Assembly (NCBI RefSeq): GCF_000499845.2
Contig: NC_023750.2
Location: forward strand, 34,302,823 to 34,366,822
DNA: 64,000 nt
Reading direction: 5' to 3'
Origin: Phaseolus vulgaris
Lineage: Eukaryota; Streptophyta; Magnoliopsida; Fabales; Fabaceae
In this document: positions 50,616 through 62,136 of the stretch, one piece after another
How the letters are laid out: every line of letters begins with the position of its first letter
Numbering within the stretch: the stretch's first letter is position 1
Translations under genes and position numbers: made by a program
The notes under the pieces: generated by a model
Databases searched by the model: none
The model's input: only the letters and a program-made list of their open reading frames with translations
What the model was told of the DNA's origin: nothing

Positions 50616-52116
50616 TAAATATTTTTTTTTGAACTAATAATAATAATTGAAAGGTTGTCCCCACTAATGGAACTTAAGCATTAAACATGCATAAAGAAGA
50701 AAGCGCATTTAATTATGAAGGTAATGAAGTTTGATAATTGTGATATTTTGATGAAGTTTGAAGCATTGAATGAGAATTGATGAAGAAAAGAAGGTGTAAA
50801 ACTGATATTTGAAAGGGTTGAAGTATAAGGAGAAATGTAGTTGATGACACTGAGTCTATGTCGGCCCCACCAGACTCTACACCTTTTTCACCTTTTTTTT
50901 TCTTCCACCTAATTAATAAGTCTAAAATATTAATATCACAAACAATCATGCATTCTGAAAATGTAGGCATGTGATTCCGTCAAACTTTTTGAATTTTGAT
51001 TGCTCTTTCATGTTCCGACATATTACTTGGCCCCAAATAAAGAAGACAAAAATAGCTCCCAAGGGAAACATCCTCGCCATGCCTTTCAAATTTTCTCTTT
51101 CTGTAATACAAATCATATCTTTATGTAATACAAATCATAATGTTCTGGAGTGACTAGATATCATGTTTTAGTGAGTGGACTTAATTATTATATTTTCTCT
51201 ACAATCTCTATTTAAGAGATATTTGTGTTTGTAATAAAATTGTAACAAACAGAATGAAAACTTAATTAGTTGCTTGTGGATGTAAGTTGTAGTTGGCGAC
51301 CAAACCACACTAAATTTTGTATTGTTTATTTTTTTGCAGTTATTCATAATTGTGTGTTGCTTACGCATGCGTTTTTTCCATCAAAAGATGAAAAAATCAT
51401 ATATAACTTCAAATTAAGTTAATGAAGTTGATTTAAGGATTAAAGTAGTAGTTAAGATATGATTAGACTTGTGGAGTGGGTTAAAAATTGAGAGGTAATT
51501 AAAGTTGAAGTTTGAGATGAAAGGAGATGGGATGAAGGCGACAAAAGCCCCTTTGAGTAAGGGACAAGGATGAGCAATAATAGGTTAATGGGGCCTTCCT
51601 ATTTGCAGGTGTGGAAAATAGAACTACAAACAAAGTGTTTCCCTAACACCCTCACCATCTTCTCAATCTCATTTTTTTTTTCCATTTTTATTATATATCA
51701 AATGACGAACCTCACTATGAAAAAGCAAGTATTTACAAGAACTGTACAAATAATAATGTTCCTGCCCTTGTCATATTTATTCCAAACTTGGGAAAGGTAC
51801 CATAACTTCATTACATCTATCTATACCTTTTCAGCCATCTTTTAATCAAATCAATTATTCCTTTTGCTTTTATTTCTAAATAACTACTTTCTTTTATGAG
51901 TAAATTTTTTTAAAAAAATAATAATCATTTTAATCGATCAAATTCTTTTAAAATTTAAGGATTAAATTAAAGTGGATGCAAGGCTATAAATACTGACAAA
52001 TTGGGAATTTCATATACTTAGTAAATGTTAAGTAAATGTAAGCGGTGAATAAATTTTAAAGTCAATATATATACCTTCAATATGCATTACTAATAAGTAG
52101 AATCAGTAAATTAAAA
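50616..52116. other. Intergenic, no gene recognised
   Basis: Open frames at 50713-50970 (-), 51168-51368 (-) and 51570-51845 (+) are short and match nothing I know. At 51090-51140 TTTCTGTAATACAAATCATA is partly duplicated. Confidence 0.45.
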
Positions 52117-52464
52117 TTAATAAGTAAAAAATAATTTTATAAATAAAAAATAATTATTTGTTTTATTGACTAAATTAGATATTGTTTTAGAGACTATAAA
52201 AATTATTGGTTTTATTATTATAAATAGTTTCTAAACTGGTATCTAATTAGTTATCAAAGTTTTAGATACCAACTTCAGAATCTAAATAATTGGTAGTTAA
52301 AACCTAGGTATCTAATTAGAAACTAATTTTGAAACTATTTATCAATAATAGAAACGAATTTGGATGTAAGTAATTTTTTTAGTTTCTAAGATAGTATCTA
52401 ATTTAGTCACTAATTATTTTTTGTCTCTAAAATTAATTTTCTATTTAATGATTTTCTAGTAGTG
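52117..52464. mobile_element. Palindromic MITE-like element, copy 5
   Basis: The right end GATTTTCTAGTAGTG is kept; the left end is decayed. AATTATTTGTTTTATTGACT on the left is mirrored by TAGTCACTAATTATTTTTTG on the right, around a centre near 52290. Confidence 0.6.
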
Positions 52465-52950
52465 TTTTTCACTCCCAATCAATTCGTAATATTACTTTTG
52501 AACTCATTTTAAGTGTTATTTAAGTTTTTTTTTTTACTTAAAAAATTAAAATAAAATTATCACTTTTTCTTTCTTAGTAAAATATTAATAAGATTTCTAT
52601 TTTACTCTTTTTTTAGTCATGGTAAGAATTTAATATTTTTCCTTAAACATTAAAAATAATAATTAAATAAAAATTCCAAAAGAGCTAAAAATAAATGAAG
52701 GGATTACATCATTTGTATCATTTAATGACACTGGAATAATCGGTGTGCCTGAATGATATGTGTGAAGGTGGTATAAATGTAACAATTGAGTTAAACTTGT
52801 AGACTAATAGTTGTTTAAATGATATGGAGTTTGAATATTTTGTTAGTTAAAAATCTTATAAATAAAATAACTTAATTATTTACGCTTCATTTTCTATAAA
52901 CTATTATTTTTTTAAAGCATATTTTTTCTACTCTTTTTTTAAGTTTCTTA
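52465..52950. other. Intergenic, no gene recognised
   Basis: AT-rich DNA between palindromic copies. Nothing recognised. Confidence 0.45.
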
Positions 52951-53160
52951 CCCTACAAGAAAATCATTAAATAAAAACCAATTTTAGAGAAAAAAAATAA
53001 TTATATGCATGGCTAAATTAATTAGAGACCATATTAAAAACTAAAATATTTTTTATTTCTAAATTAGTTTCTATTATTGTTAAATAGTTTTTAAATTAAT
53101 ATTTAATTAACTACCAAAATTTTAACTACCAATTATTTATATTTTAATTAATTAGACATA
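52951..53160. mobile_element. Palindromic MITE-like element, half copy
   Basis: Starts CCCTACAAGAAAATCATTAA and follows the left half of the family (AACCAATTTTAGAGA, then GTTTCTATTATTGTTAAATAG) but stops near the centre, so the right half and right end are missing. Confidence 0.6.
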
Positions 53161-53836
53161 GTCTTCCATTCCTTTCTATTTTGTTAATTTCTTTCTAACT
53201 TTTAGCAGAACCGATTCCCAAAGTTTTGCTTTCCTCAGATTCCCACTCACCATCATACTCATATACATAAAACGAATAAACATCTTAATGTAGTTAAGGA
53301 GTTGTGCAAAAATATTTAATTGGCTGCAATCCACACTTAATCTCCTCACCTTACTTTTTTATGAAGTTTATTTCGAGTCCAGACACTAACTCAACATCTT
53401 AAAATACTTTTAATCACAATGATATTCTATTTTAGACAATATTAGTAGTAAAGAAAATGATGTCATTTTATTGGAGTAAATTGATCCTAATGAGGTTTTA
53501 ACCTACCTTACCTTGATCCCTTATGACATATTGTTCTTTGCAGCCTCTCACTAAACCCATCAATCTCTCTCTCACCAAAAAAAAAAGAATTGATACTAAA
53601 GATCTCTCTATCTTAACCATTTTGATAGATAAAATTCTTTAGTTGGACTATCATTGACAAAATTCTTTAGTTGGACTATCATTGACTAGAAAGAGACAGA
53701 AGATGATTTTACGCACCATTTTTATCCATGATACCATTTTTTTTATAAAAATCTAGTATACCCATCATAAATCTCATCCTTAATAAAAGTGTTTCTTAAA
53801 TAAATATATCCTTAGTTTTTATTACTTTTACCTAAT
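53161..53836. other. Intergenic, no gene recognised
   Basis: Contains a 27-bp direct duplication (GACAAAATTCTTTAGTTGGACTATCATTGA-like at 53625-53655 and 53656-53686). No coding frame. Confidence 0.5.
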
Positions 53837-54652
53837 CACTGGTGCAAAAAAGGTGGAAAACGGCGGGCTTTCTAACCGCTGTTTTTCAACACGTAGTCTG
53901 TTCTCTTCAAGCAAAGAAGGCGACTATTTAAGCGTTGCGTTACATTCAGTATAAAACGAAGGTTATGGTAAAAATCGTCGTTTTATACCCTCCCTAATCT
54001 CCGCACACATGGTGCCCTAATCTCAGCAACAATGGTGGTGAAAAGCAGTAATGACGAACAACAACGGCAGGCTCACGGCAACGGCCACGACAGCTAGCAG
54101 CGACGAAGAACCAATGGAGGCACAAAAAACAACCAATGAAGACAACAATGGTGGAAGGAAATGAAAACCTTCACCAACAATGGAGGACAAAAACAAATAA
54201 GAGAAAAAAAAAACAATCGTGAGTGAATGAAAGAAACTTACACAATGGCAAAGAGTTCAAAGATGAAGAAGAAGTAGAGAGCACAAAGCAAAGGAGGAAG
54301 ACAAAGCGCGAGAAGACAAAGAAAATACGAAAGTGTAAGAGGTGCGTTACGAACTAGGGTAAAGAAATGAGTGTAAAACGACAACTTTGAGGTAAATTCA
54401 ACGTTTAGAGCAAAACACTTGGTCAAAGATAACAACTACCACTCATAGTCGTCTTTGTAGACCAAACACTTTGTTCTAAGTCAACGACTACCACTCATAG
54501 CCGCCTTTGTGGACCAAACGCTTTGGTCTAAGACAACAACTACCACTCATAGTTGCCTTTGTAGACTCGTTATAATTTCGAAAATATCACCACATTTTAA
54601 TGAACAACGTTTGACAATAAAAGTGTTACAAATAGACATTTTTGCAGTAGTG
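53837..54652. mobile_element. CACTA-like non-autonomous element (816 bp)
   Basis: Ends CACTGGTGCAAAAA and TTTTTGCAGTAGTG are imperfect inversions of each other and start with the CACT(A/G) of CACTA elements. The flanks AAT and AAC fit a 3-bp duplication with one change. It has no transposase. The interior is GC-richer than the surroundings, with pairs of GTAAAACGAC / CGTCGTTTTA motifs and a three-fold 51-bp tandem repeat near the right end. The 65- and 67-codon open frames overlapping it are not genes. Confidence 0.65.
54413..54566. repeat. Three-copy 51-bp tandem repeat, subterminal
   Basis: Units start at about 54413, 54464 and 54516. Each contains AACTACCACTCATAG or GACTACCACTCATAG and CCTTTGTAGACC or a one-base variant. 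Probably transposase binding repeats of the enclosing element. Confidence 0.8.
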
Positions 54653-55375
54653 AACAGTTTTAGACATTTGTTTCTATTTTTATTTTTTTTACTCCATTAC
54701 AAGATGAGATGAAGAATTTTTTTTTTTGAAGTTCTTGCGATTTACTCAATTTTGTGACCCTAGTATAGATAGACTGATAGATATAGTGTGCATGGATCAC
54801 TTTAAAGGTTGGCTGTTTGTGTAGTTTATCCGTGGATTTAAAGATGTAACTTGATTTGGCACAAACAGTAAAATGGAATGATTAGAACATTGCATAATTT
54901 GTGATCCTCTTTTATGACAAAACATAATGATAAAAGTGTTAGGGAATGAAAAGGTCAAAGGAAGACACATGAGAAAGCACATGTTTATGAGGGTGGGTTG
55001 AAGAAAGTGAATTTCAACTAGGAAAGTTGTGCAGTAGGTTTTGTTTTTTCAACTATTGATGCATCAACTGCCTCTTCATTGATATATGTTGTGTATGGAC
55101 AACACTTTCCTAACTAACAGCTTTAGATGCATCAGAATGAAGAAGAACTTTCTGGAGAGTACTGCACCAATAAGTGATACAATAATGACCATCAAAGAAT
55201 AATTGAAGGGGTACTGCTTTCTTGATTTGATAGTTCAACCATCATAATTTTACGGGGCAGTATACTAACACTCAACAATTTTAACTTCTTAATTTAACTC
55301 ATATTCTTAAATATTTTTCAACTATTTTGTGTTCTGCTCCAAAATTGGAAGAAAACAAGTCAAATGGACTACGAG
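54653..55375. other. Intergenic, no gene recognised
   Basis: Moderately AT-rich single-copy-looking DNA; a 61-codon frame (54797-54982, -) has no recognised product. Confidence 0.45.
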
Positions 55376-55700
55376 GGTTGGAGATTCCACATTAGAGATG
55401 AGAATATTTCATTGTATATAAGCGGGTATAAACTTCATTTCATGAATCGGTTTTATAAGATTAAGTTAGGCTTAAAGTTCACTTTGTAACATGGTATTAT
55501 AGTTATTTAAAGTTTATCATAGTGAATGTTTGTTGGGTATCACCCGCTAACGGAACGTAATTGGACCGTCCATAATATGTTATTCCACACACGAGCTGTC
55601 ACTCTTGACGTGATGGATTGTGTTGGAGATCTCACATCCACTAGAAATGAAAATATTTCATGATTTTATGGAATTGAATTAGGCTTTCACTTTATAATAA
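55376..55700 (+). mobile_element. TRIM-type miniature LTR retroelement, third copy with both LTRs (about 325 bp)
   Basis: Forward orientation. The 5' LTR is 55376-55491, the primer site TGGTATTATAG starts directly after it at 55492, and the core (about 129 bp) carries GGACCGTCCATAATATGT and ACACGAGCTGTCACTCTTGA blocks homologous to the 606-949 copy. The 3' LTR starts TGTTGGAGATCTCAC at 55621 and is shortened. A duplicated CACTTT.TAATAACAAT at the right edge (55688-55725) blurs the end, and no target duplication is visible. Confidence 0.75.
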
Positions 55701-58147
55701 CAATCACTTTGTAATAACAATCAAGTAGTAAATAAGTTAAATAGTGTTATTCGGTGTTTTAAGTATTTAATCAATGTTGGTTTGTTTAATTTAATGATTT
55801 TTGGTTTAATATTGTCTCAGTTCGTGTTTAATATTTAATTAGAATGTTGCAGTTTTATTTAGATCATTAAAGACTCTCTACTGTTAAAAAAAGAAAAGAA
55901 CGTTAAAGTTTATTGTTATTATCTTAGCTTTGTGGTTTAAGTCATATTTTCAAAACCGAAGCATATTAAATTTGAATCTTTAGTCTTATTTCTCATGAAA
56001 CCATGTATTATATACAGCCACAAATAAATGTTTTTTTTTTATTATTATGCAACATATATATGTCATAGTTTTTTCTTCTTCTAAAAAGTGTTAGAAGTTT
56101 TTACGCTAAATTAATGCAAACCAATATTAATTTATTTCTTAATTAGATATTCGAATAAAGAAGATTCTTACTTTTCATGATCTTATTTTTCAAATAATAA
56201 AAAATATAAAATTTCACTTTTTAATTCGACTTATTTGGAATAATTGAGTTGTTGAAATAATTTTTATTTATAAGTCAAACATAAATTTAAAATTATTAAT
56301 TTAACTATACTTGTTTATATTTTCAATTGAGAAACATATATATGACTAAGCAAATCGGATCCTGTGTCATGTTTAAATTTTAGAAGAAAAAATCCTATGT
56401 AAATTTTGTATTTCTTTATTTCTTGTATTAAATCAAAATTAGGAGAGTAAAGGAGTTCGACTAAATTGAATAACTAATGTTGAAGTTTGATTTGTTAAAA
56501 AAAAGTTATACCTAGCTTCTTTTTATTTATTTGAATAAATTTATATCTTAGAATAGTTAAAATAAAATATATGTCACGTCGTTTAAATAATGTATATTTT
56601 GATTATTTTTTTATTAAATATATTTTTGAGGTACCTTTAAGCTTTTAATAAATACTTTTATTTTAAAATATAAGATTACGGTAAGAAACAGATAATAAAA
56701 TAGCATATGAATGTATATTTATGTAATAATACTTATTTTAAAGATGAAATAAAAATTCTTAGAATTCTTTATGAAAGATATATAATCTATCTATGTATCG
56801 GTTTTGTTAACATATAGATTTTGATCTAGTCCTTCCATGTTTTTTTATATACATTTTTTTAATAATATTTTGTTCATATAATAACAGATGATTGTTGTTA
56901 CTTGAGATATCAACTTAGTTGAGATGTCTAATTGCATAATGATGTCTCACATGAAAGCTTTTATATAAAAAAAAAAGATGAAATAGCAATTTACATATTC
57001 ACTACATAAAAGTAAAGTTTTTTATTATATAATTTTTTGTTATTCATTGCTTTATGATATAATACGATAAATAAATTAGTGTTTTTTTTAATAAAAATTA
57101 CAACGTAAAATAAGTTATTTACATTAATAATAAAAAATATGTCTTTTTATTCAATAAAAAAATTATGATTTTAGTAGTTTTTGTTATAATTATTTGAATA
57201 ATATTTTTATTATTAAAATATAAGAATGATAAAGTCAATTGAATTCGACAAGTTAATTTATCAATCTATCATCATTTCGACGAGACAGATAATTTTTTTG
57301 AATTCACCAACCTGTATTTATCCAAATCGTCTAACCTCATTAACCTGACAAATTACAAAATAAGATGAACTAATTCGTATTACCACCCGTAATAAAACAT
57401 ATCATATAAACATGAAATATTTCACATTAGACTAACCTATGTATACAAATAAATATAAAAACTCAAACTATTTTAAGGCTTTTAATCTTAAGCCAATATT
57501 AAATTAGACTCTATATATTTGAGCCTAAAATAAAAATAAGAACTACTAATTTTCTTTTTTTAGCTTCCAAATTTAATTAAAAATCTAACTAATACAACTC
57601 AAAACCAACTAACTCATTTACACTTGTATGCATATCCTACATACATATAAAAGTAAATAAGAAAAGTAATAAAAACAAATATCTACAAGACCATTTCTTA
57701 CTTTGGTAAAGTTAAAGTTGAAAGCTAAATGTGTTGAACATTTCACATGGTGTGTTTGGTGAGTAGCAATGAATAAGTAAATGTTGTTATACCTATAGCT
57801 ACCTTCCTTAATTGAGCTTAAATAATTTCTTAGGTTGAAGGGTATTAAAAACTTGTCAAACCATTGCTTAATTTGTGCTAACTTTCACAGCATTTATTAG
57901 CCCACTATTCAACCAATATCATTTCCTTCCTCACCTAACCATTTCCATTCTTGGATTATCACGTTATTAATATATATCACTCAAAATATTTATCTATTTT
58001 ATTAATTTAGAGAATTTTGTGACTGAATCAAATTTATGTTATTTAATGATTAAGTTAGCGATAAATTTAATTTCCTATTAATTGTTACTAAATTAATTTT
58101 GTTTCAGCAAGAAATTTTGTGATTCGATATTTCATTACCTCATAAAT
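55701..58147. other. Intergenic, no gene recognised
   Basis: About 2.4 kb of AT-rich DNA. No open frame of 60 codons or more stands out and no repeat family was identified. Confidence 0.5.
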
Positions 58148-58480
58148 ATTATAAAAAAAATCATTAAATATTATCTAATTTAGAAACGAATTAATTATTA
58201 TATTGATTAAATTATATATTATTCTATAAATTAAAAAATTATTGATATCCAAAATGATTTCAATTATTAATATACATTTATAAAGTATTTTTTTAAATGA
58301 TATTTAACCTTAGTAACTAATGAAACCAATTTATAAACTATTTTATAATATTTTATTAATAATAAAAATTATTTTAAATATTAATAATTTTTAATTTATA
58401 AAATAATATCTAAATTAGTAAAATATAGTGGTTAATTGTTTTTTTTCTAAATTATTTTATATTTAATAATTTTTTTTGTA
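58148..58480. mobile_element. Palindromic MITE-like element, decayed copy
   Basis: AAAAAAAATCATTAAATATT on the left and TTTAATAATTTTTTTTGTAT on the right, with TAATTATTATATTGATTAAA and its weak inverse between. Strongly diverged. Confidence 0.45.
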
Positions 58481-58654
58481 TGAAATTAAACTGTGAAAAT
58501 AAATTTTGTACTTATTCTTTGGTAGTTAATAATGAAATATATTTCCTCTATTCTTTTCAAAAGTGTTATATTTTTATTTTAAAGTTTAAAACAACATTAA
58601 CTATTCTTTTGTTATTTATACACCTTTATTGTTCATCCAATCTTTAATTAGTTT

Positions 58655-58718
58655 AAATATATATATATATATATAATATGTATATATATATATAATATGC
58701 ATATATATATATATCATA
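58655..58718. repeat. Interrupted (AT)n microsatellite
   Basis: Three AT runs separated by AATATG-type interruptions. Confidence 0.9.
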
Positions 58719-59063
58719 TTTATTGTGATGTTAAAAATAAAAAGATTAAAACAAAAAAGTTTGTAAAAGTATTTTATTAAAATTAAATAAAATTTATTAT
58801 TAAGTTTATTAATTTCATTAAAAGCATCTTAAACGAAACATATGGTGACAAATTCATGTTTATAATTGTATTCCTCCAACTAAAAAGTACATATTATAGT
58901 TTTAGCTTGTGCATGACTGAATTCATATCTTTAAAAACTAAATTTAAACACGTTATAAATTGAAATTTGAATTTCAAACACATTATCTATTTAAACTTCC
59001 CATTCTTTTAGTAGATACACATTTATCAGATATAGTTTACTAAGAACAAAAGTATAAAGAACA
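58719..59063. other. Intergenic, no gene recognised
   Basis: AT-rich. Nothing recognised. Confidence 0.45.
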
Positions 59064-59413
59064 GGACAATAAAAAAAAACATGAAATAGAAATCAATTTT
59101 AAAAACAAAAAATAATTAATTTCTATAGTAATTAAATTAGAGATTATTTTAGAAACTAAAACAAAATTGGTTTCTAAATTAATTTCTATTATTGTTAAAT
59201 GGTTTCTACTAATTATTTAGTTTCTAAATTTGGTAGGAAAAACTTTGGTGGTTAATTAGATACCAATTTAGAAATCATTTAACAATAATAGAAACTAATT
59301 TAGAAACCAAAAATTTTGTAGTATCTAAAATTATCTCTACTTTAGTCACTATAGCAACTAATTATTTTTTGTCTCTAAAAAATTGGTTTCTATTTCATGA
59401 TTTTCTTGTAGTG
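59064..59413. mobile_element. Palindromic MITE-like element, well-preserved copy
   Basis: Starts AAAACATGAAATAGAAATCA and ends TTCATGATTTTCTTGTAGTG. AATAATTAATTTCTATAGTA against TAGTCACTATAGCAACTAAT and GTTTCTAAATTAATTTC against its inverse make a hairpin nearly the full length; centre near 59230. Confidence 0.7.
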
Positions 59414-59959
59414 GAAACTTTAAATTTTAAAAATAGCTTAATAATCTGGTGGTAAAATGTTACCATAATTTTTATTTACACCTAACATAATATTATTCAA
59501 ATATTTATATAGTTTTATATTTTTTTGTTGTTATGTTTTTATTTTAGGGACACAAAAATATAAATACATATAATAACTTTAAATATAAATTCGTTAGCAT
59601 TAATGTAATGAGTAATTGCAAAAGCTTTTTCTAGCATAAGCAAAATGAGTTTATTAATAGGAATAACTTAAGTTGCTCCAACCTATGCTAAAAATAAAGA
59701 CTCGATGCAAAAGTCTATTTAGGCAAAGTCATCAAAATACCTGTCACTGGTTTCTTCTTTATGACTACTTTAAAATAAGTGGGGATATAATATATAAGTT
59801 TGGTACTTCTATAGACTTTGTATAGACCGATAAAACCAGCTAAATAGTATTTGTTATTAGTTGAAACGATTGTTTCTTATTCTTCTATCGTTTTTCATTG
59901 TTTTTTTTTTTCTCGTATTCACTTTTTAGTATTCAGTTGTTTTTCCTTTCTCTTCTCAT
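59414..59959. other. Intergenic, possibly outer LTR sequence
   Basis: No gene. The right part may belong to the reverse gypsy LTR that follows; boundaries could not be set. Confidence 0.35.
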
Positions 59960-60335
59960 ACTTGCTTCTTCGTGTCCGAGAGTTAACCTACACAAAATTT
60001 TTCAACTATCAAGTAAGTACTTTGTATAAGAGTATATAATGTATTTGATAAATGCGTACCTTACTCCTTTGTAAAGAGTTTATGTTTATTTATACTAATT
60101 GGTCATGAGACCTCTGTTATGATGGACAACATCTATCAGATATAGTGTTAATTTCTAGGGAGGTTCCTTGATTTCCCAGGACGTTATCCAGATTTGGTGG
60201 GATGTACTCCTGATTCTCAGAGAGTCTCTGCAACTATCTTAACTACTATTTATAATAACTGCTTTAAATGTATTCTAATCCGGTCGATTGGTCACCAAGA
60301 TCGAGTGACATGACTTGTCCGATACCGACCGGTAC
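59960..60335 (-). mobile_element. Gypsy (Tat/Ogre-like) LTR fragment, same family as 1541-1873
   Basis: 60157-60262 matches 1701-1797 closely (GGGAGGTTCC.TGATTTCCC, CCAGATTTGGTGG, GAGTCTCTGCAACT), and 60285-60335 matches 1840-1873 (GGTCACCAAGA.CGAGTGACATG). The other end retains CAACTATCAAGTAAGTA, the decayed Tat block. Only the LTR is recognised. Confidence 0.6.
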
Positions 60336-61340
60336 AAGTTTTTTTTTTATCAACAATAAATAATATATACATATGAACCACTTTAGGAGTAATCTAATCC
60401 TTATACAAAGAAGCATGAACAACCTGAAACATAACCTTCCAAACAGCTACTAAAAATACTAATCTTGACAAAAACAAACTCCGTGACCAAACTAAAGCGA
60501 ATAAACACAGATCAAAGGATCAAGACACCAATCAGAAAAAGAAAAAGAAATAGAGGGAAACTTAAAAAGTAAGTTGAGACCAAACTTTCAATTAAGTTAG
60601 AGAAAAAATTTCAGAAAAATTCAGAAAAATCTAGACCCGTAGAAGTTTAATATCATCCAATAAAAAAATCACGTCAAAGATCACACCAACCTTAGCATCC
60701 ATATAGAAAACAAAAATGTTCTGAATTGGAATCAGGCAACTCCACAATTCTTATTTTTCTGAGTTTTATTTTTGTTACTGTTGTTATTGTGCATCTCGTT
60801 ATTTCTCAGAACGGCCTGAGTGAATGGAAGTTCTTAACATGATGAATTAATTAACTTGTGTGACAGCATGTGAGCATCCCAATTCATCAAATGAAGCCAA
60901 AGAAGAATGATTCTTCAATTTCATGTTGCTAACTCTTGTCCTGTTTGTTTTGATTTGTAGTCCATAAAGCACTATCAACAGTGCATCTATTTATTTTCTT
61001 GCCCCACTGCATGCTTTCCAAGTATATGCCAGCTTTCTATATAGGCTTTAGGTCAAGTATTACAAATCCTTCTATAAAGTAGGCTTAATTTTAAGATATG
61101 TTTAAATGGATTTAAATTTTTTTTTTATCTGTAATAAAATTACAATAAATAAAATAGAATAATTGAAGAATATTCCAATCCATATAAACAAAAAAAGCCC
61201 AAATATCTCTAAGTCAGAACTTATTACAACTCAACAAGATACCATTTCAAAAACCTATATATACATCTACACAGTTTGTGAAAGAAAGACTTAAATAGAA
61301 AATCTAACTAAAAGTCTAAAACATCACATAATGATAGTTG
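60336..61340. other. Intergenic, no gene recognised
   Basis: Slightly less AT-rich near 60740-61060, with no coding frame. Nothing else recognised. Confidence 0.45.
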
Positions 61341-61752
61341 TAAGGTAAGTTTTGTAAAGTGGATTTAAACTTAACTTAATCTTAGAAAACTTGTTTGTAT
61401 GGTGAGTTTTGTATTGAATTTTCACTCCATTATAATTCACAGCAATGTATTATTATAGAGTATTATATTGAAAAAAGACTGAAACACCCCTAAAGTGGTA
61501 CATATTTAATAATTTTTCTTGTTGATAAAAAAATGTGAATTTTTGCATTTACTTTTATATATATATATATATATATATTATAAATTGGTCTTATTTCTTG
61601 TTAATATGAGATATATAACACATCCCTCACGTCAAAATAGTTAGTACGTAAGACTAAATATTTATAGATGGTTCGATTACAATTTGATGATGATGGATGC
61701 ACATGGACCCAACAAATTCTTGTTAACAAAAACTCTAATGACTTTGATAACA
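61341..61752 (-). mobile_element. Heavily decayed TRIM copy
   Basis: AAGTGGATTTAAACTTAACT (61357) resembles a TRIM LTR start. After an (AT)n run (61556-61578), the part 61610-61752 follows the TRIM core (CACATCCCTCACGTC, then ACTCTAATGACTTTGATAACAT at the primer-site end). Large changes and an insertion between the two parts make this tentative. Confidence 0.4.
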
Positions 61753-61753
61753 T

Positions 61754-62136
61754 CCCACAAGAAAATCATGAAATAGAAACCAATTTTTAGATATCAAAAT
61801 AATTAGTTGCAATAGTAATTAAATTAGAGACTATTTTAGAAACTAAAAAAAAATTGGTTTCTAAATTAGTTTCTATTATTATATATTAAATAATTTATAA
61901 ATTGATATCTAATTAACAACTAAGGTTTTAACTACCAATTATTTAGTTTCTAAATTTGGTAGCAAAAACCTTGGTTGCTAATTAGATACCAATTTAGAAA
62001 CTATTTAACAATAATAAAAGCTAATATATAAACATTTTTTTTTTAGTTTCTAGAATAATTTCTAATTTAATTACTATTGCAACTAATTATTTTGATCTCT
62101 AAAAATTGGTTTTTATTTCATAATTTGCTTGTAGTG
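61754..62136. mobile_element. Palindromic MITE-like element, well-preserved copy
   Basis: Starts CCCACAAGAAAATCATGAAA and ends TTTGCTTGTAGTG. GGTTTTAACTACC..TAGTTTC on the left is mirrored by GGTAGCAAAAACC on the right; the centre is near 61945. It abuts the decayed TRIM core directly. Confidence 0.7.
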
